This document shows, piece after piece, positions 8,993 through 16,909 of a DNA stretch of 64,000 nucleotides. The stretch spans positions 1 through 64,000 of the forward strand of contig JAJDVQ010000100.1 in NCBI GenBank assembly GCA_022826045.1, written 5' to 3'. A program made the translations under genes and the position numbers. This DNA is from Acidimicrobiia bacterium. GTDB lineage: Bacteria; Actinomycetota; Acidimicrobiia; Acidimicrobiales; Poriferisodalaceae. Numbering within the stretch: the stretch's first letter is position 1; each line of letters starts with the position of its first letter. The notes beneath the pieces are model-generated. The model worked only from the letters and a program-made list of their open reading frames with translations. It had not been told where the DNA came from and searched no databases.

Positions 8993-10765
8993 ATGAGGCG
9001 TCCGTCTCGGCGATCTCATTCTCGTTCCGTCCGTAGCGCATCCTTGGTGCTGCTGGCGGGGGCGTTGTTCTCGTTCGGCCTGACGGCGGTGTTCGCGCCG
9101 TCGGTGTCTGCGTACGGTACCGAGCCTTGGGACCCATCAAATTTCTGGGCAACTACGGGGGCCAAGTACCGCGTCGGCTTTGCGACATCTGGGGCGACGG
9201 TACCCGAGACGAGGCAAGGCTCGTACACCGAGCCTGTGAGGATCCAAGGCTACCCCGGGGAGTATGGAGTCCAATTCAACTTGGAAATCGTTGATGCTGA
9301 GAGCACGGCTACGCGAGATGTGGACTACCAAGTGACCGGCCCACTGGCATGTGAAGCGACCTCTGATACTTGGAAGATGTGCCATATCCCGCTTCGGCCT
9401 CTGTATACGGCGGACTGCGAGCTCGACGAGACCGTGGTGTTCCGCCTGTCGTTGAATGTGGACTACGACGACGATCTAGACGGGAGCGTGGTCGACGACG
9501 ACGACGACGCCATTACCATCGATTCGTCTAGGTCCAAGTTCACGGTGACGATTGAGGAAACCCTCGATGACGGTGCCCGTGCCGGTTCTTCGTACGCGCA
9601 GAGGAGATGCACGGCCGACGGGGTGGATTGGAAACGAAACAACACGCCGCTCAACGGAGGCGGCAAGGACTCGACGGTCGTTCCTGAGCATGGGAACAGC
9701 GACGGGGATGCTGTGCAAGAGGGCACCTCGGACGTGACGGCGGATGATGAGGATGTCCCGTTGCCATGCGACGCAGCAGTTGCCATCGACAGGGCGCGGG
9801 CGGCGTTCAAGTGGCATATGAGTTACGGCTCGAACGCTGCGATGTTCTGGCGGATCCTGAACACGCTCGGCGCGGACGATCTGCCGGCGAAGCCGTCGGG
9901 GGTGGCCGACGAGACGATCTCGGCTCAGGAGGCGAGGGACTTCAGCAGCGGCAACGGCTGGGCCGGCTGGCCGCCCATCAACGACGCGCTGCAGCGCTGC
10001 ACCACCGCTGACAACCCCGACCCGGTCACGCCCGACCCCGACCCTGAGCCTGATCCGGTGACGCCTGACCCGGATCCGGAGGTCAGCATCGCTGCTGGCG
10101 CGGGTGTGGCTGAGGGCGGCGACGCGATCTTCACCGTGTCTGCTGTTCCTGCGCCGTCGGCGCCGCTGTCGGTGGACGTGTCGGTGTCGCAGTCCGGCGA
10201 TTTCGGTGTCGCGACGGGATCGCGCACGGTGACCGTGGGCACGTCGGGCAGCGCCACGCTCACGGTCGGCACGACCGACGACAGCACAGACGAGGCCGAC
10301 GGCTCGGTCACCGTCGCTGTCGACGCCGGCAGCGGTTACACGGTCGCCGCGACCGCTGGGTCGGCCTCTGTGGCGGTGGCAGATGACGACGATCCGCCCC
10401 CGCCGCCCCCGCCGTCGGCGGTGAACGCGACGCCGTCGTTGTCGATCAGCGACGCATCGGCGGGCGAGGGCGGCACCCTGACGTTCACCGTGACGCTCAG
10501 CCCGGCCAGCGACCGCTACGCGTGGGTGAACTACTACGCGCGGCCCGCGCACGGGGCTGCGCTGTCGGCGACCTACGCGGACTTCGCCCAAACCTACGGG
10601 ATGCTGACCTTCAGCGCCGGCGAGACGTCCAAGACGATCACGGTGGCGGCAGTCGACGACAACAGCCCTGAAGGCGACGAGACATTCATAGTCGTGCTGT
10701 ACTCAGCGGTCCAAGCAGCAATCGCCGACGGCGAAGCAACCGGCACCATCACCGACAACGACTAG
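8993..10765 (+). CDS. Secreted or surface Calx-beta domain protein
   Basis: Exported protein of about 590 residues. From ATG 8993 there is a basic n-region (MRRPSRRSHSRS), a hydrophobic core (ASLVLLAGALFSFGLTAV) and a cleavage-like SVSA-YG. An N-terminal Calx-beta-like region follows with a very acidic DDDDD loop, then a Cys-containing domain of unknown family (AAMFWRILNTLG, GWAGWPPINDALQRC). Next come a PDPDPEPDP linker and two Calx-beta repeats, with a PPPPPPP spacer between them. The frame is open to 8924; the real start may be ATG 8917 after loss of one C. Calx-beta modules bind calcium and often occur in adhesins. There is no LPXTG sorting signal. Confidence 0.75.
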   Translation: MRRPSRRSHSRSVRSASLVLLAGALFSFGLTAVFAPSVSAYGTEPWDPSNFWATTGAKYRVGFATSGATVPETRQGSYTEPVRIQGYPGEYGVQFNLEIVDAESTATRDVDYQVTGPLACEATSDTWKMCHIPLRPLYTADCELDETVVFRLSLNVDYDDDLDGSVVDDDDDAITIDSSRSKFTVTIEETLDDGARAGSSYAQRRCTADGVDWKRNNTPLNGGGKDSTVVPEHGNSDGDAVQEGTSDVTADDEDVPLPCDAAVAIDRARAAFKWHMSYGSNAAMFWRILNTLGADDLPAKPSGVADETISAQEARDFSSGNGWAGWPPINDALQRCTTADNPDPVTPDPDPEPDPVTPDPDPEVSIAAGAGVAEGGDAIFTVSAVPAPSAPLSVDVSVSQSGDFGVATGSRTVTVGTSGSATLTVGTTDDSTDEADGSVTVAVDAGSGYTVAATAGSASVAVADDDDPPPPPPPSAVNATPSLSISDASAGEGGTLTFTVTLSPASDRYAWVNYYARPAHGAALSATYADFAQTYGMLTFSAGETSKTITVAAVDDNSPEGDETFIVVLYSAVQAAIADGEATGTITDND

Positions 10766-10780
10766 CACGGCAGCCATCGC

Positions 10781-10810
10781 CATGTGGGCGCTTGACATGT
10801 GGGCGCTTGA
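10781..10810 (+). repeat. Tandem 15-bp repeat (two copies)
   Basis: CATGTGGGCGCTTGA occurs twice without a gap, just after the surface-protein gene. The junction creates TTGACA (10792-10797), but no matching -10 was found. The function is unknown. Confidence 0.6.
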
Positions 10811-10944
10811 TCAGATGAGCGGTTGCTGGCTGGTGCTGGATGAGCAGCCTCGTGAACAATTGCTGATGCAGTCGCTCACGGGGCCGCTCGGGCTACGGCT
10901 TCCTTCGCCTATCAGCTCAGCCCCGTAGCACCACTTGTGAGGGT

Positions 10945-11180
10945 GGGGCAGAATGGGCGCACAGGGGCAACGGGGAGGCCGTGACATGACGGTGACCGAG
11001 ACCACATCCGCAACCCAGGACCGCAGCCGCGGGCCCAAGCCGGTCAATGGAAAGATGCCGGTGTACGACGCTGATGCCCATATCGCCGAGCCGACGTCGG
11101 TGTGGGAGGAGTACGCCGATCCCAAGTACCGCGAACTGATCATGCAGTGCCGGATCATGGGCGACGGCAGCGACGCGGCG
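10945..11180 (+). repeat. Direct repeat, right copy (amidohydrolase 5' region)
   Basis: The counterpart of 8617-8852 at an offset of 2328 bp, covering the leader, the ribosome binding site and the first 65 codons of the intact amidohydrolase gene. Confidence 0.85.
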
Positions 11181-12152
11181 TTCGCCGAAGGCAAGAAACT
11201 GCGCAACGGCATCGCGCCGGCCTGCATCCCGCATGCCTACGGCACCGACGTCACCTGGGACGACATCGTGCCCGGCAGCTACGACCCGGCCGCCCGCCTG
11301 TCGATCATGGACGACGAGGGCCTCGACGCGGCATTGATGTTCCCGTCGCTCATGCTGATCTCGGGCGACATCAACGACCCCGATGTGGCCGTCGAGAATG
11401 CCCGTGCCTACAACCGCTGGATGACCGACTTCTGCTCGGAGGATCCGAACCGGCTGTTCGGCATGGGCGTGTGCCCGCTGCAGTCGATCGACGGGGCAGT
11501 CGAGGTGATCGAAGAGGTCGCCAACGCAGGTCTGACCGGCATCACCTTCCGACCCGAGCGGTATAACGGGCTCGAGCTGTTCTCGGCCGACATGGACCGG
11601 GTGTGGTCAGCCGCCGAGCACCACGACCTGACGGTCGGCATCCACGGCAGCTTCGGCTCGGGAATGCCGAGCTTCGCCAAGACCCGCTACGAGAACCAGT
11701 TCTACGTCCACATGGTGTGCCACCCGTTCGAGCAGATGGCCTCGGTGATGGAGATGGTGGCCTCGGGCGTGCTCGATGATCACCCGATGCTGCGGGTGGG
11801 GTTCTTCGAGTCGGGCTTGGGCTGGCTGCCGTACTGGCTCGACCGTCTCGACGAGCACAAGGAGGCCATGGGTCACCTCGTGCCCCGGCTGAAGCGCGAC
11901 CCTACGGAGATCTTCTCCGAGCAGTGCTTCGTGACCATGGAAGCCGGCGAGGGCGAGGCCTTCGAGCAGGTCGCCGCGATGGGCCTGGCGCACACCGTGG
12001 TGTGGGGATCCGACTACCCGCACTACGACTGCACCTTCCCCGGCGCGCTCGCCGAGCTCAACGAGACCTTCGAAGGCTTCGACGACGACGTGAGCGCGCT
12101 GCGCGACGAGGTCGTCTACACCAACGCCCGCCGCTTCATGGGCCTCTCGTAG
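10986..12152 (+). CDS. Amidohydrolase-2 family metal-dependent hydrolase
   Basis: TIM-barrel hydrolase or decarboxylase of the Amidohydro_2 family (ACMSD-like), 388 residues. The metal-binding element YDADAHIAEP is near residue 27, DAALMFPSLM in the middle, GIHGSFGSG carries a histidine ligand, and GSDYPHYD near the C-terminus has the conserved Asp. The start is ATG 10986, placed by GGGGAGG at 10972-10978; an upstream ATG at 10953 lacks an RBS. The substrate is unknown. Members often act on aromatic acids or hydroxy-aromatics. A truncated duplicate lies 2.3 kb upstream and a more distant relative at 37779. Confidence 0.88.
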   Translation: MTVTETTSATQDRSRGPKPVNGKMPVYDADAHIAEPTSVWEEYADPKYRELIMQCRIMGDGSDAAFAEGKKLRNGIAPACIPHAYGTDVTWDDIVPGSYDPAARLSIMDDEGLDAALMFPSLMLISGDINDPDVAVENARAYNRWMTDFCSEDPNRLFGMGVCPLQSIDGAVEVIEEVANAGLTGITFRPERYNGLELFSADMDRVWSAAEHHDLTVGIHGSFGSGMPSFAKTRYENQFYVHMVCHPFEQMASVMEMVASGVLDDHPMLRVGFFESGLGWLPYWLDRLDEHKEAMGHLVPRLKRDPTEIFSEQCFVTMEAGEGEAFEQVAAMGLAHTVVWGSDYPHYDCTFPGALAELNETFEGFDDDVSALRDEVVYTNARRFMGLS

Positions 12153-12315
12153 ACACTTGCCAAAGCAGTTCATGGGTACGTGCGACAGCGCGCGCCGATC
12201 CTCGCTACGTGTCGACAGCACCCGGTCGAACCGTGGCGGTACGACTGCGGTGGTTGGCTGATGCCTTCGACGAGGCGGTGGATCAAGAAGGTGGGACTCC
12301 CGAGTCGGGCTGAGT

Positions 12316-12738
12316 TCAGGTGACCGATTCGATGGCGAGCCGTTCGACGGGCTGGCCGGTGATCTCCGCGATGAGTTCGAAGTCCTTGTCGACGTGCAAC
12401 ACGGTGAGTCCGGCGAGTTCTGCCGACGCTGCCACGAGGAGGTCTGTGGTGGACGGGGCTCGATGGTGGCCGATCCGTGCCAGCTCATGTTGCACTTCGA
12501 GAGCTCGATGTTCCGTGGCAGGCATCACATGCTCGTCTGGCATGAGGCTGAGCGGCGGCTCGGCGAGGCGGCGACGGTGTTCTTCGGCGGTTCGTGCGGC
12601 AAATCCGAGTTCAAGCTTCGTCAAGACAGATATGCGAACGAGCCCGCGCTCTATCCGCGCCGCCCATTCACTTGGATCGCTAGCTGTCTCGAGCCGAACG
12701 ACTGCCGATGTGTCGACGAGCCACTCGGTCAGCGCCAT
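12316..12738 (-). CDS. vapC: VapC-like PIN-domain toxin
   Basis: PIN-domain nuclease, 140 residues, beginning [12 protein letters not shown] (Asp9). Other acidic ligands are probably in TKLELGF (Glu43), [12 protein letters not shown] (Asp near 98) and [12 protein letters not shown] near the C-terminus. It overlaps the end of the upstream antitoxin by 10 bp, as in other vapBC operons. The target RNA is unknown. Confidence 0.85.
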   Translation of the reverse strand: MALTEWLVDTSAVVRLETASDPSEWAARIERGLVRISVLTKLELGFAARTAEEHRRRLAEPPLSLMPDEHVMPATEHRALEVQHELARIGHHRAPSTTDLLVAASAELAGLTVLHVDKDFELIAEITGQPVERLAIESVT

Positions 12739-12947
12739 GCACCGGCCATGATCTCGGGATCCTTGGCGTCTGCGTAGGTTTCCGCTAGCCGACGAAACGA
12801 CTCCAGCGTCACCATCTGACCAAGTGGGCGTTCTCTCGCAAGCATCAGGCGCAGGTATTCCTCACGGGAGAGCTGGGTCCGTCGAGCATTGGCGTCCACG
12901 ACAGCCAGCACATCGTCGGGCACGTCATTGATCTGGATATCCACCAT
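12729..12947 (-). CDS. vapB: VapB-like antitoxin
   Basis: Predicted antitoxin, 72 residues, beginning [20 protein letters not shown], followed by [13 protein letters not shown], which fits a ribbon-helix-helix fold. The C-terminal part ([19 protein letters not shown]) would wrap the toxin. The frame is open to 13010, but the internal ATG at 12947 fits the family start and has a modest AGGTGAG upstream. It is coupled to the PIN gene by a 10-bp overlap. Confidence 0.75.
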   Translation of the reverse strand: MVDIQINDVPDDVLAVVDANARRTQLSREEYLRLMLARERPLGQMVTLESFRRLAETYADAKDPEIMAGAWR

Positions 12948-13070
12948 CTGCTCACCTGCCAAGCTCCGAACCGTCGCTCGATGGACAACTGCGCCTGATG
13001 CTACTTGCATCGACGAAGGCCGGACACGAAGCGTCGGTTCGGCTGGTCCTTCGTCGACGCCGTAGGCGCC

Positions 13071-14276
13071 TCAGGGCGATTCGGTGACCAGGGTTCGGTG
13101 GTAGACGGCTCGCACGGCCAGTGCCTCGCGCAGCTCCTCGGTCATGTCCTCGGCGAACTCTGAGCGGTAGCTGGAGTCGAGCACGACCGACACGGCGAAC
13201 TGCAGGCCGGAGAACAGCCCGATGAAGGCCGCCACCAGCACGAGTTGGCGGCTGAACAGCAACTCCCCGCTCCACAGAGGGAAACGCACGACCCATGAGC
13301 CTTCCCAGGTGAGCTGACTCAGCGTGGTCCACTGCAGCAGCGTGCTTTCCCGCACGGTGAAGACGCCGAAGAGCACGTAGAAGCACGTCACGATCACCGC
13401 AACCAGCGCGATCTGGATGCTCTGGGCCACGAACAGCAGCAGGCTGACATTGAATCGAGCCCGGCGTCCCAGCGGCGGCGAGTCTGGGGGCGGGGCGTAT
13501 TCGGCAGGCACCAATTGCGCCACGGGTGTGTCCGCACAGCGAGACCGCACATCGGCCCACGACGAAAAGCGGGCCATGTCCACCGCAAGTCGCCGCACCG
13601 AGATGATGACGAAGAGCGCCCCGACGGCGACGAGCAGCAGGGCGACCATGCCGAAGAACGGCAGCGTGAAGTCGTTGGCCACCTGCCACATCTCGGCATT
13701 CAGGAAGATGAACGCCGAGAACACCAGCAGGATCGGGAGCGACTTGGCCAGCAGCGTCATCATCTGACCCACCTGACGCCAGAGTTGGCCTACCGACCAT
13801 CGCACCATCGGCAGCAGGCCCCAGCTCGTCACCACGTACGCGCCAGCGAGCAGCACTGCGTTCAATCCCACGGCGAGCGCTGCGTCGACAATGACGGCAT
13901 TCGAAGATCCCAGACCGGCGAAGACGGCGCCGAGCCCGAGATAGGCGAGCACCTCGGTGATGCCGAACCGTTCGGGGAGCTGCCACAGGCGTCGGCCGCG
14001 GATCCGGTTCACGAGCGCCATGGCGCCGGCCATCACGGTTGAACCCACCACGAAGATTCCGGCCTGGGCCCAGCCGGTCCACCGGTCTCCGAATACGAGG
14101 AAGAACTCGATGAACACCACGAACGCCAGAAACGGCGCGGCGCGGGTGAGCACGTCGGAACTTGCGGAATAGTCGTGTATCAGGTGCGGCAGGCCTCGGT
14201 GAACGAACCACCGCTCGCACCGGTGTCGCTCTGCTGCGAGGTCGTGCTCGTGGCGTGAGGTGCCGGGGCCGTCCAT
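13071..14276 (-). CDS. Integral membrane protein, unknown function
   Basis: A 401-residue protein with about eight to nine predicted transmembrane helices, for example PFLAFVVFIEFFLVFG, TVMAGAMALV, VLLAGAYVVTSWGLLP, FGMVALLLVAVGALFVIISV, IALVAVIVTCFYVLFGVF and LVLVAAFIGLFSG. A basic, histidine-rich N-terminus precedes the first helix. ATG 14276 is chosen over 14333 because it leaves a normal cytoplasmic N-tail. I do not recognise the family, and it lacks transporter signature motifs. It is downstream of no obvious partner and diverges from the dienelactone hydrolase gene. Confidence 0.75.
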   Translation of the reverse strand: MDGPGTSRHEHDLAAERHRCERWFVHRGLPHLIHDYSASSDVLTRAAPFLAFVVFIEFFLVFGDRWTGWAQAGIFVVGSTVMAGAMALVNRIRGRRLWQLPERFGITEVLAYLGLGAVFAGLGSSNAVIVDAALAVGLNAVLLAGAYVVTSWGLLPMVRWSVGQLWRQVGQMMTLLAKSLPILLVFSAFIFLNAEMWQVANDFTLPFFGMVALLLVAVGALFVIISVRRLAVDMARFSSWADVRSRCADTPVAQLVPAEYAPPPDSPPLGRRARFNVSLLLFVAQSIQIALVAVIVTCFYVLFGVFTVRESTLLQWTTLSQLTWEGSWVVRFPLWSGELLFSRQLVLVAAFIGLFSGLQFAVSVVLDSSYRSEFAEDMTEELREALAVRAVYHRTLVTESP

Positions 14277-14365
14277 GACCGAGCACCTTAGGAAACGCGG
14301 GGACGGCGGCCAAAGTGGCAGTTGCCAGACCATCGGCAGGGCCCGGCCCGCTAGACATTGGCGCC

Positions 14366-15043
14366 ATGGGACAGACGATTTCCTTGACAGCTTCTGACGG
14401 CGTGACCTTCAGCGCGTACCGGGCCGAGCCTTCGGGGCCGCTGAAGGGCGGTGTGGTGGTCGTGCAGGAGATCTTCGGGGTGAACGACCACATCCGCAGC
14501 GTGGCCGACGGCTATGCGGCCGACGGCTACCTGGCGGTGGCGCCGGCTCTGTTCGACCGTGTGCGGGGCGGCGTGGAGCTGGGCTACGACGCCGAGGGCA
14601 TCGACGTGGGCCGCAAGATCGCCTTCGACGACCTCACCGTCGACCAGGCCATAGACGACATCTCGGCTGCGGCCGATTGCGCTGCCGACGGCGGCAAGGT
14701 CGGCATCGTCGGCTACTGCTGGGGCGGGTCGATGTGCTACGTGGCCTCAGCCCGCCTGGCCGACAAGATCGCCGCCGCCTCGGGCTACTACGGCGGGCAG
14801 ATCATGCCGCACCTCGACGAGCGGCCCACCGCTCCGCTGCTGCTGCACTTCGGCACCGAGGACCACGGCATCCCGCTCGAGAACGTGCATGCCATCGACG
14901 AGCGCTGGGATCACGTCACCGTGCACATCTACGACGGCGCCGATCACGGCTTCAACTGCGACGCGCGTGCCAGCTTTCACCCCGATGCTGCAGCACTGGC
15001 CAAGCAGCGCACGCTGGATCATTTCGCTGAACACCTGAGCTGA
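14366..15043 (+). CDS. Dienelactone hydrolase family protein
   Basis: Cytosolic alpha/beta hydrolase, 225 residues. The family's Cys nucleophile is in GIVGYCWGGSMC (Cys near 117), the acid in FGTEDHGIP and the histidine in GADHGFNCD. A QEIFGVNDH element contains the conserved Glu. Known members open dienelactones in chloroaromatic breakdown, though many act on other esters. ATG 14366 follows TAGACA at 14352-14357, suggesting a leaderless or nearly leaderless mRNA. It converges with the MaoC-like gene. Confidence 0.88.
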   Translation: MGQTISLTASDGVTFSAYRAEPSGPLKGGVVVVQEIFGVNDHIRSVADGYAADGYLAVAPALFDRVRGGVELGYDAEGIDVGRKIAFDDLTVDQAIDDISAAADCAADGGKVGIVGYCWGGSMCYVASARLADKIAAASGYYGGQIMPHLDERPTAPLLLHFGTEDHGIPLENVHAIDERWDHVTVHIYDGADHGFNCDARASFHPDAAALAKQRTLDHFAEHLS

Positions 15044-15097
15044 ACCGTTCGGGGGGCCGCACCAGCCGACCTGCCCGCTTCCTGGCTCTACGACGTC

Positions 15098-15123
15098 GAG
15101 GTGCCGACGCCGCTCAGCACCTC
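15098..15123. terminator. Weak hairpin between convergent genes
   Basis: GAGGTGC (15098-15104) pairs with GCACCTC (15117-15123) around a 12-nt loop between the convergent DLH and MaoC-like genes. There is no T-run. It could serve as a terminator on either strand. Confidence 0.3.
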
Positions 15124-15125
15124 AG

Positions 15126-16019
15126 TCAGTCGCTGAGAAACACGACACCGCGGTCGATCGCAGGGCCGCCTTCGGCGTTGAGCACATCGAAGCGCACGGC
15201 CTCGGTTGCGCCGCTGCCGTCGCTGACGGGCACCACGTCCCAGACGCGGACGGCGATGGTCGAGGGCATGAGCACCATGGCACGGAAGCGGCAGACGATC
15301 CGGCGCACGCGGTGCGGATCGCCGTCGGCAACGGCGTCCACCACGGCCGAGACGCCGAGCGCAAGCGTGGCAGTGCCGTGCAGGATGATGCCCGGCAGCC
15401 CGGCCTTGCGGGCGACCGCAGCGTCGGTGTGGATCGGGTTCCAGATGCGGGCGCACTCGGTGTAGGCGTGCGCTGCCCCGTGTGCCACTGGCACCCCGAT
15501 CTCGGCGAGCGGCTCGGCGGGCAGGTCGCCGAAGTCCGGCTCGGCAGGGGCGTCGGGATCGGGCCTGTTGCCACCGGCGGTCTCGACGTTGAGGAACACC
15601 CCGCCTTGGTACGTCGTGGCAACCGGGTTCCCGTCGGCATCGGCAGTGTCGATGCGCATGGTCTGGTAGGTGCCGGGCTTGCGCTGCTCGACACCGGTGT
15701 ACGTGACGCTGGTGGCGAGATGGTCGCCGGGGCGCACCAGCCGGTGCACCGTCAGGTCATGCGTGGCATGCACTGAGCGCCGGACCTCGTCGGGTGTGAT
15801 GCCCCAGCGGTCGGAGATGTCGCGGCCTGCCACGATGACCGGCCACTCCGGGCACACGGCGAACATCGGGTGCGCCACCACGCCGTCGTCGCCCAGCGTG
15901 TCGAAATAGCAATCGTGGGTGTCGCCGAGCGACGCTGCGTAGGCCATCGTCCAGCGCTCGTCCACATCGTGTGTGATCGGCCCGATCACCTCGCCAACCA
16001 TGTCTGAAGGAACCGGCAT
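15126..16019 (-). CDS. MaoC-like double hotdog hydratase/dehydratase
   Basis: A 297-residue protein with an N-terminal FAS1-dehydratase-like hotdog (GPITHDVDERWTMAYAASLG, near residues 13-32) and a C-terminal MaoC hotdog with RIWNPIHTDAAVARKAGLPG (near 193-212). MaoC enoyl-CoA hydratases normally have D-x-N-P-x-H there; here Ile replaces the catalytic Asp while N-P-I-H remains. Many actinobacterial acyl dehydratase-like proteins share this variant. The role in acyl-CoA metabolism is inferred from the nearby acyltransferase and CoA-transferases. GAGGGGAAG precedes ATG 16019. Confidence 0.8.
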   Translation of the reverse strand: MPVPSDMVGEVIGPITHDVDERWTMAYAASLGDTHDCYFDTLGDDGVVAHPMFAVCPEWPVIVAGRDISDRWGITPDEVRRSVHATHDLTVHRLVRPGDHLATSVTYTGVEQRKPGTYQTMRIDTADADGNPVATTYQGGVFLNVETAGGNRPDPDAPAEPDFGDLPAEPLAEIGVPVAHGAAHAYTECARIWNPIHTDAAVARKAGLPGIILHGTATLALGVSAVVDAVADGDPHRVRRIVCRFRAMVLMPSTIAVRVWDVVPVSDGSGATEAVRFDVLNAEGGPAIDRGVVFLSD

Positions 16020-16072
16020 CGTGCTTCCCCTCGCTCTGGGGCGGAGAGTAGTCAGCGCTGCCCGTCGGGCGG

Positions 16073-16909
16073 ATGCCCACGGTGGCGGGCATGCCCGGCC
16101 ATCGCCGCAACTTCAGCGAGCTGGGTCGTCGCGCGACCGCCGAGAAACGCCAGAATCACCGTGTGGACATCGGCAAGCGATTGCGACACCTGACCAGGCC
16201 GGGCGGACTGCTGGCCGATGACGGTCCCGCTGGGCTGCTGGCGTGGCGAGCGGCACGGGGACTGATACGCATCTTGCTCTTTCGCATCTTCCGGCTGCGC
16301 GCCACCGGGTTCGAACGCTTGCGGGCGGAGGGCCCGTTGATCTACGCGCCGGTCCACCGCAGCCACCTCGACGGCCCGTTCATCGGCGGCCTCACCCATC
16401 ACCGGGTCCGCTACCTCGGCAAGGAGGAGCTGTTCCATCCCAAGCCGCTCGGCTGGTTCATGCGCTCGATCGGCACGTTTCCGGTGCGGCGCGGCGCGGC
16501 CGACCTGGATGCGATGCGCGCAGCGCTCGGCCTGCTGAAGGACGGCGAGGCGATGCTGGTTTTCCCTGAAGGAACACGCCAGCCCGCCGACGACATCGGC
16601 CCCGTCTTCGATGGCACGGCATGGCTGGCTGCGAAGTCGGGGGCACCGGTGTTGCCGGTGGGCATCGCGGGCACACGAGAGGCGATGCCCAGCGGCGCAA
16701 AGTTCCCGAAGCGGACACAGGTCGCGATCGTGGTGGGGGAGCCGCTCGCTCCGCCGACCGGACCCGATGGCGGCCGTGCCCGGCGACCGGACATGACGGC
16801 GTGGACGGCGACGCTGCGAGATGCCCTCGAAGGCTGCCAGCAGCGCGCGCGAGCGTTGGCGAACGAGCCCGGCCGCGCCCGTACGCCCATGCGCGACCTC
16901 GTACCGTGA
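16073..16909 (+). CDS. PlsC-like 1-acyl-glycerol-3-phosphate acyltransferase
   Basis: Membrane-associated acyltransferase, 278 residues. Motif I is HRSHLD (near residues 104-109), the catalytic H-x4-D, and motif III is FPEGTRQP (near 164-171). A VLPVGIAGTREAMP segment follows. It would transfer an acyl chain to a lysophospholipid or similar acceptor. ATG 16073 or the in-frame ATG 16091 could be the start. The stop overlaps the GTG start of the first CoA-transferase (GTGA), so the two are co-transcribed. Confidence 0.88.
   Translation: MPTVAGMPGHRRNFSELGRRATAEKRQNHRVDIGKRLRHLTRPGGLLADDGPAGLLAWRAARGLIRILLFRIFRLRATGFERLRAEGPLIYAPVHRSHLDGPFIGGLTHHRVRYLGKEELFHPKPLGWFMRSIGTFPVRRGAADLDAMRAALGLLKDGEAMLVFPEGTRQPADDIGPVFDGTAWLAAKSGAPVLPVGIAGTREAMPSGAKFPKRTQVAIVVGEPLAPPTGPDGGRARRPDMTAWTATLRDALEGCQQRARALANEPGRARTPMRDLVP

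Noticed and set aside
9476-10591. 371-codon minus-strand ORF opposite the Calx-beta gene
   Set aside because: Antisense shadow rich in Arg and His; the plus strand has signal peptide, Calx-beta repeats and acidic linkers.
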